A stretch of 8,739 nucleotides of DNA from JAYQPD01 sp046050105 (GTDB lineage Bacteria > Patescibacteriota > Minisyncoccia > Phycocordibacterales > UBA918). Location: positions 1 through 8,739 of the forward strand of contig JBJOQE010000043.1 in the NCBI GenBank assembly GCA_046050105.1, read 5' to 3'. Positions within the stretch are counted from its first letter, which is position 1; each line of letters begins with the position of its first letter. Positions 6,228 through 8,739 of this stretch are shown piece by piece. A program made the position numbers and the translations under genes. A model generated the notes under the pieces. It was given only the letters and a program-made list of their open reading frames with translations, searched no databases and had not been told where the DNA came from.

Positions 6228-8264
6228 TTAATTACCGATGACCAACTTGTCTGTGCCCGGAGCAGTTTTCAGATACGCTGACTTGAGGGTCCCTGTCGGG
6301 CTTGTTCTAAAGTTGAGACTCTCAAAGAGGAGACTGTAGACCCCTGCGGTCGTCGGGTCATACGTTACCGTCAGTGTGAATGTCTCGGTCTCGCCTTCGC
6401 GTACCACATACTGCCCATTTATCTTATCGGCTGTAGACGACAACACTGCGGTCGTGACGCCAGTTGCCACTGCCGCATTAGTGCTCCCCACCATGGTGAA
6501 GTTTACTCCTGCATTGGTAGTGAGCACTCCGCGCACCGCTGTGGACGGAACGTATGCGTCGGTATAAAAACCAGTAACATCGAGTGTCATCGTGAACTTC
6601 CCGGCATCATCAGATCGTACCGCATCACTATTTATCATGAGTGTCTGAGTCGCATCGATGGAGTTGATAATGACGCCGTTAGCCTGAAGGGTATGCGTTG
6701 ATCCTACTACCGCACCGGTAACTGAGGTACGCACCATACCCACCACTCCCGCGGCTGCCACCGACGCACGAATGGTCGTACCATTTGGATAGTGACCAGC
6801 TTGCGGTGCAAAAAATGCATTCACTTCGATGTTTGCTTTTTCACCCGCAGGCACCACGATGCTTCCATCAACTTCGAATGTATACGTTGCCACGCGTGCC
6901 GACGCGTTAGTGACCACAAAATCGTCAACCACAGTGCCTCCGACATGCATTTCCATATCCGCGATAACTGCACCGACACCTGCTGGATTATTTGTTGCTA
7001 TATCGAGAGCAATAGTTTCAATTGCCACAGGAGCATTGCTCTGCGTCGCATCGACTCCAAACTCGAATATGGCATAGTCTTCTGACATGGCATTTTCAAG
7101 CACCGGGAAGGTTGTTGCAGCAGGATCTGCAGCAGACACCCTGAGTACCGCTGAAGTCTTTTCTGCATTTTTTACCGTGACTGTCTGTGAACATTTTGCT
7201 TCTCGGTCGTTACTGCCCACCAACAAAAGATTGTAGGTGGTGGTCTGTGTGGGAGCGACAGTCTTACTGCCAGACAGAGCGACCTTGCCGACACCTTGGT
7301 CAATCAACACGCCACTGGCGTTCTGCGTCATCCATGAAAGAGTAGTAGACTGTCCTTTCGTCACCATTATGGGTGATGCGGTAAATGTACACATCGGCAC
7401 GAGTGGAGACACCGCCCCACCCGTCACTGAAAGTTTATCCAACGCCTTGACCACCACTCCCTTTTTCGCCATGCCCGCGATGTGCACCTGGTATTCGCCT
7501 ACCGATGGCTTCCGCCATACATACGTTGTTTGTGTGCTCGGCAGCTTTACTTGGTGTACTGTCGCGCCGGTGGTCTTAGAGATAAAACTAAGTACATATG
7601 ACTCAATGGTACCCTTTCCCTTCCATGAAATAATGACAGGTACACCCTGCGGTATTTTCTGAGCACGTGCACTCGTAATGACAATCTCAGCACCTCCATT
7701 CCATACCGACCCCTGCGGAGGGACGTGCACTGCCGGACGCACAGTAGGAGTAGGGCTGATGGTGACACTCGGCAGCGTTCCCACCCCGGCAATTACTGCA
7801 ATCTGAGGGCTGGTTGTGACACTCGGCTGCGGTCCCGCCGCGGCAAATGCTGCAATCTGTTTGATGAGCGAAGCAATCTGACTGTTGAGTGACGGAATTT
7901 TCTGTGTTTGAAGCACACTCATCTCAGACTTCTGCGCAGCGGTGGTACTTGCCACCTTTCTGAGCGCCGCGAGTCTCGCCGCGGCTACCGCTCGCGCCTT
8001 TTCAGCAGCTGTTTTTCGGAGCACGAGTGCAGCATGTGGATCCGCCACCGTGGCCGCACCACGCACTTCGCCGTGGGTGCGCACAAGACTGTGCACCAAA
8101 GGAGTCAGTACCTCCACTTGATTAGCAATCATCACCAACTTTTCATCTTCACTTGCTGCATGAGTCACTTGTACTCCCATACACAGCACACCAGTAATAC
8201 CGAAAAGAAATGCAGCGCACAATACTCTAAAGGGCAACGTTGGGTACACAATCACCGTGGTCAT
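6228..8264 (-). CDS. Secreted surface protein with Ig-like domains
   Basis: A protein of 678 residues from ATG at 8264. Residues 1-36 form a signal peptide (hydrophobic VLCAAFLFGITGVLCMGVQV, cut after THA). An alanine-rich, probably coiled helical region covers about 37-141 (SEDEKLVMIANQVEVL, later RKTAAEKARAVAAARLAALRK). Two 18-residue repeats follow at 136-153 and 154-171. A first beta domain lies at about 193-281. An Ig/PKD-like domain is at 292-365, with TASPIMVTKGQSTTLSW, a TTTYNLLL strand and a cysteine pair (292, 358) that may form a disulfide. The remaining 310 residues are Thr/Ala/Val-rich beta sequence of a kind frequent in CPR surface proteins. I see no sortase motif, lipobox or C-terminal membrane helix. 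Other in-frame ATGs lie at 8273, 8294 and 8396; 8264 gives the cleanest signal peptide, but no Shine-Dalgarno decides. Function unknown; perhaps a cell-surface or adhesion protein. Confidence 0.85.
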   Translation of the reverse strand: MTTVIVYPTLPFRVLCAAFLFGITGVLCMGVQVTHAASEDEKLVMIANQVEVLTPLVHSLVRTHGEVRGAATVADPHAALVLRKTAAEKARAVAAARLAALRKVASTTAAQKSEMSVLQTQKIPSLNSQIASLIKQIAAFAAAGPQPSVTTSPQIAVIAGVGTLPSVTISPTPTVRPAVHVPPQGSVWNGGAEIVITSARAQKIPQGVPVIISWKGKGTIESYVLSFISKTTGATVHQVKLPSTQTTYVWRKPSVGEYQVHIAGMAKKGVVVKALDKLSVTGGAVSPLVPMCTFTASPIMVTKGQSTTLSWMTQNASGVLIDQGVGKVALSGSKTVAPTQTTTYNLLLVGSNDREAKCSQTVTVKNAEKTSAVLRVSAADPAATTFPVLENAMSEDYAIFEFGVDATQSNAPVAIETIALDIATNNPAGVGAVIADMEMHVGGTVVDDFVVTNASARVATYTFEVDGSIVVPAGEKANIEVNAFFAPQAGHYPNGTTIRASVAAAGVVGMVRTSVTGAVVGSTHTLQANGVIINSIDATQTLMINSDAVRSDDAGKFTMTLDVTGFYTDAYVPSTAVRGVLTTNAGVNFTMVGSTNAAVATGVTTAVLSSTADKINGQYVVREGETETFTLTVTYDPTTAGVYSLLFESLNFRTSPTGTLKSAYLKTAPGTDKLVIGN
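7753..7860 (-). repeat. Two tandem 54-bp units in the secreted-protein gene
   Basis: Units 7753-7806 and 7807-7860 agree at 45 of 54 positions by hand alignment. They encode QIAAFAAAGPQPSVTTSP and then QIAVIAGVGTLPSVTISP, 18 residues each, keeping the frame. The repeat joins the helical region to the Pro/Thr-rich linker before the Ig-like domains, so copy-number change would lengthen or shorten a stalk. Confidence 0.85.
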
Positions 8265-8412
8265 ACGAGACATAAGATAAGAATAAATAAACATAACAAA
8301 AATAACGCCCGTTTCTGGCGCCTCCAATACCACTGTTGTACCATGCACATGTACCGGAGATTGACGAGCGCCTGTGGACAAGTGTACTCCCGACACAAGG
8401 CGGTGGCGTGCA
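8265..8412 (-). other. Leader region of the secreted-protein gene
   Basis: This stretch separates the terminator of the peptidase gene from the likely ATG at 8264. It is open in the frame of the secreted protein, but the extra residues (starting MSGVHLSTGARQSPV from 8396) look non-coding and would bury the signal peptide. The part nearest the gene (8265-8305) is AT-rich with several in-frame ATGs. It should hold the promoter. No other gene is visible. Confidence 0.5.
8299..8327 (-). promoter_or_regulatory. Possible promoter of the secreted-protein gene
   Basis: The minus strand has TTGGAG (8327-8322), a 17-base spacer, and TATTTT (8304-8299). The spacing is ideal, but the hexamers match consensus at only three and four of six bases. 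Position fits: it is downstream of the terminator and 35 bases before the ATG at 8264. The evidence is weak. Confidence 0.25.
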
Positions 8413-8445
8413 TAAAAAATGCAGCGATATTTCTATCGCTGCATT
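8413..8445 (-). terminator. Intrinsic terminator with GAAA tetraloop
   Basis: In the minus-strand transcript AATGCAGCGATA (8445-8434) pairs perfectly with TATCGCTGCATT (8429-8418) around a GAAA tetraloop, which is a stabilising GNRA loop. Four further Ts follow (8417-8414), making a six-T tract with the stem end. It starts three bases after the TAA (8451-8449) of the peptidase gene and separates that gene from the secreted-protein gene. Confidence 0.9.
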
Positions 8446-8448
8446 ACA

Positions 8449-8739
8449 TTAGTTTTGGACTTGTTTCCCTTCCACATATTTTTTGTATGCAGAAGGAAAA
8501 AGTGCAACATGGTAGTGTGGTGGATGCCGTTCTTTTGTCGCCTCCACTACGTTCGCTTTTTCGAGCGTGTGCAGTGTTGACTCAAGCCACTTTGCGCATT
8601 CCACCCCAGGAATGCGGAAGTCCATTGCAATACCTGTCGGATGCACTGACCACTTTGATGCATTAAGTGGCTGCTTGGTCGTTGCTCGCATCATGCTCGT
8701 TACCACCAGTTTTTCACCACATCCCTGGTGATACTGTGC
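8449..8739 (-). CDS. DUF5715-type LAS/M15-like metallopeptidase, C-terminal part (partial)
   Basis: The frame is open from the right edge to TAA at 8449-8451, giving 96 residues of the C-terminus; the start is outside. A GTG at 8706 is not taken as the start because the upstream residues (AQYHQGCGEKL) continue the family pattern. Visible motifs are VVTSMMRATTKQPLNAS (12-28), SVHPTGIAMDF (31-41) and PPHYHVALFP (73-82). His33, Asp40 and His77 fit the HxxxxxxD plus HxH zinc ligands of the LAS group (lysostaphin, D-Ala-D-Ala peptidases, Hedgehog). The wording matches what I recall of DUF5715. By family analogy it would bind or cut peptidoglycan peptides outside the membrane, but the activity of DUF5715 proteins is not something I can establish. 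Cysteines are at 7 and 48 of the fragment. A terminator follows, so it is not co-transcribed with the next gene. Confidence 0.75.
   Translation of the reverse strand, partial: AQYHQGCGEKLVVTSMMRATTKQPLNASKWSVHPTGIAMDFRIPGVECAKWLESTLHTLEKANVVEATKERHPPHYHVALFPSAYKKYVEGKQVQN

Noticed and set aside
7237..7662. Plus-strand open frame of 141 codons
   Set aside because: It lies wholly opposite the Ig-like region of the secreted protein and shows no recognisable protein pattern.
8298..8320. Second terminator-like hairpin before the secreted-protein gene
   Set aside because: CGCC and GGCG can pair around a seven-base loop and a T-rich tail follows, but four pairs are too few, and it would lie within the leader of the gene it precedes.
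7908..8666. Plus-strand open frame of 252 codons
   Set aside because: It crosses the secreted-protein gene, its terminator and the peptidase gene on the other strand. The product is rich in His, Arg and Cys, with no domain, signal or ribosome binding site, so it is a shadow frame.

Overview
All recognisable genes lie on the minus strand and read from right to left. The protein families point to a Candidate Phyla Radiation bacterium (Patescibacteria, probably a Parcubacteria/Paceibacteria-type lineage). The signs are a type IV pilus operon whose PilV-, PilW- and PilX-like minor pilins have the wording typical of that group, and a secreted protein with CPR-style Ig-like domains. Stop-codon use fits genetic code 11: TAA ends most genes and TGA is a real stop at 1326-1328. 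The lineage is inferred from remembered family patterns, not from a search.

Layout in transcription order. (1) 8739-8449: the 3' end of a DUF5715-type, LAS/M15-like metallopeptidase gene, cut by the right edge and followed at once by a strong intrinsic terminator (8413-8445). (2) 8264-6228: a secreted, non-anchored protein with signal peptide, alanine-rich helical region, a duplicated 18-residue linker, Ig-like domains and a large beta-rich C-terminal part. (3) 6165-6218: a perfect 54-bp palindrome acting as terminator. It insulates this gene from the next. (4) A textbook extended -10 promoter (6124-6132) starts the pilus operon: pilB (assembly ATPase), pilC (platform protein), a 588-residue modular PilV-like prepilin, a PilW-like prepilin, and a PilX-like protein cut by the left edge. 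Gaps between these genes run from a 1-bp overlap to 15 bp, so they form one transcription unit.

How the genes work together: PilB powers pilin extraction and polymerisation through PilC in the inner membrane. The three following proteins have the order and hallmarks of the GspI-GspJ-GspK / PilV-PilW-PilX tip complex that primes a pilus. The PilX-like member lacks Glu5, as GspK does, and the PilV-like member carries several extra beta domains that could form an adhesive tip. The secreted Ig-like protein and the peptidoglycan-enzyme homologue are separate transcription units and also belong to the cell surface. No major pilin, PilT, PilD or PilMNO gene is in the window.

The most unusual spots are the pilB start, where a strong Shine-Dalgarno in a hairpin points at an ATG out of frame with pilB, the long palindrome, and the multi-domain minor pilin. 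I saw no RNA genes, CRISPR arrays, insertion sequences or attachment sites.
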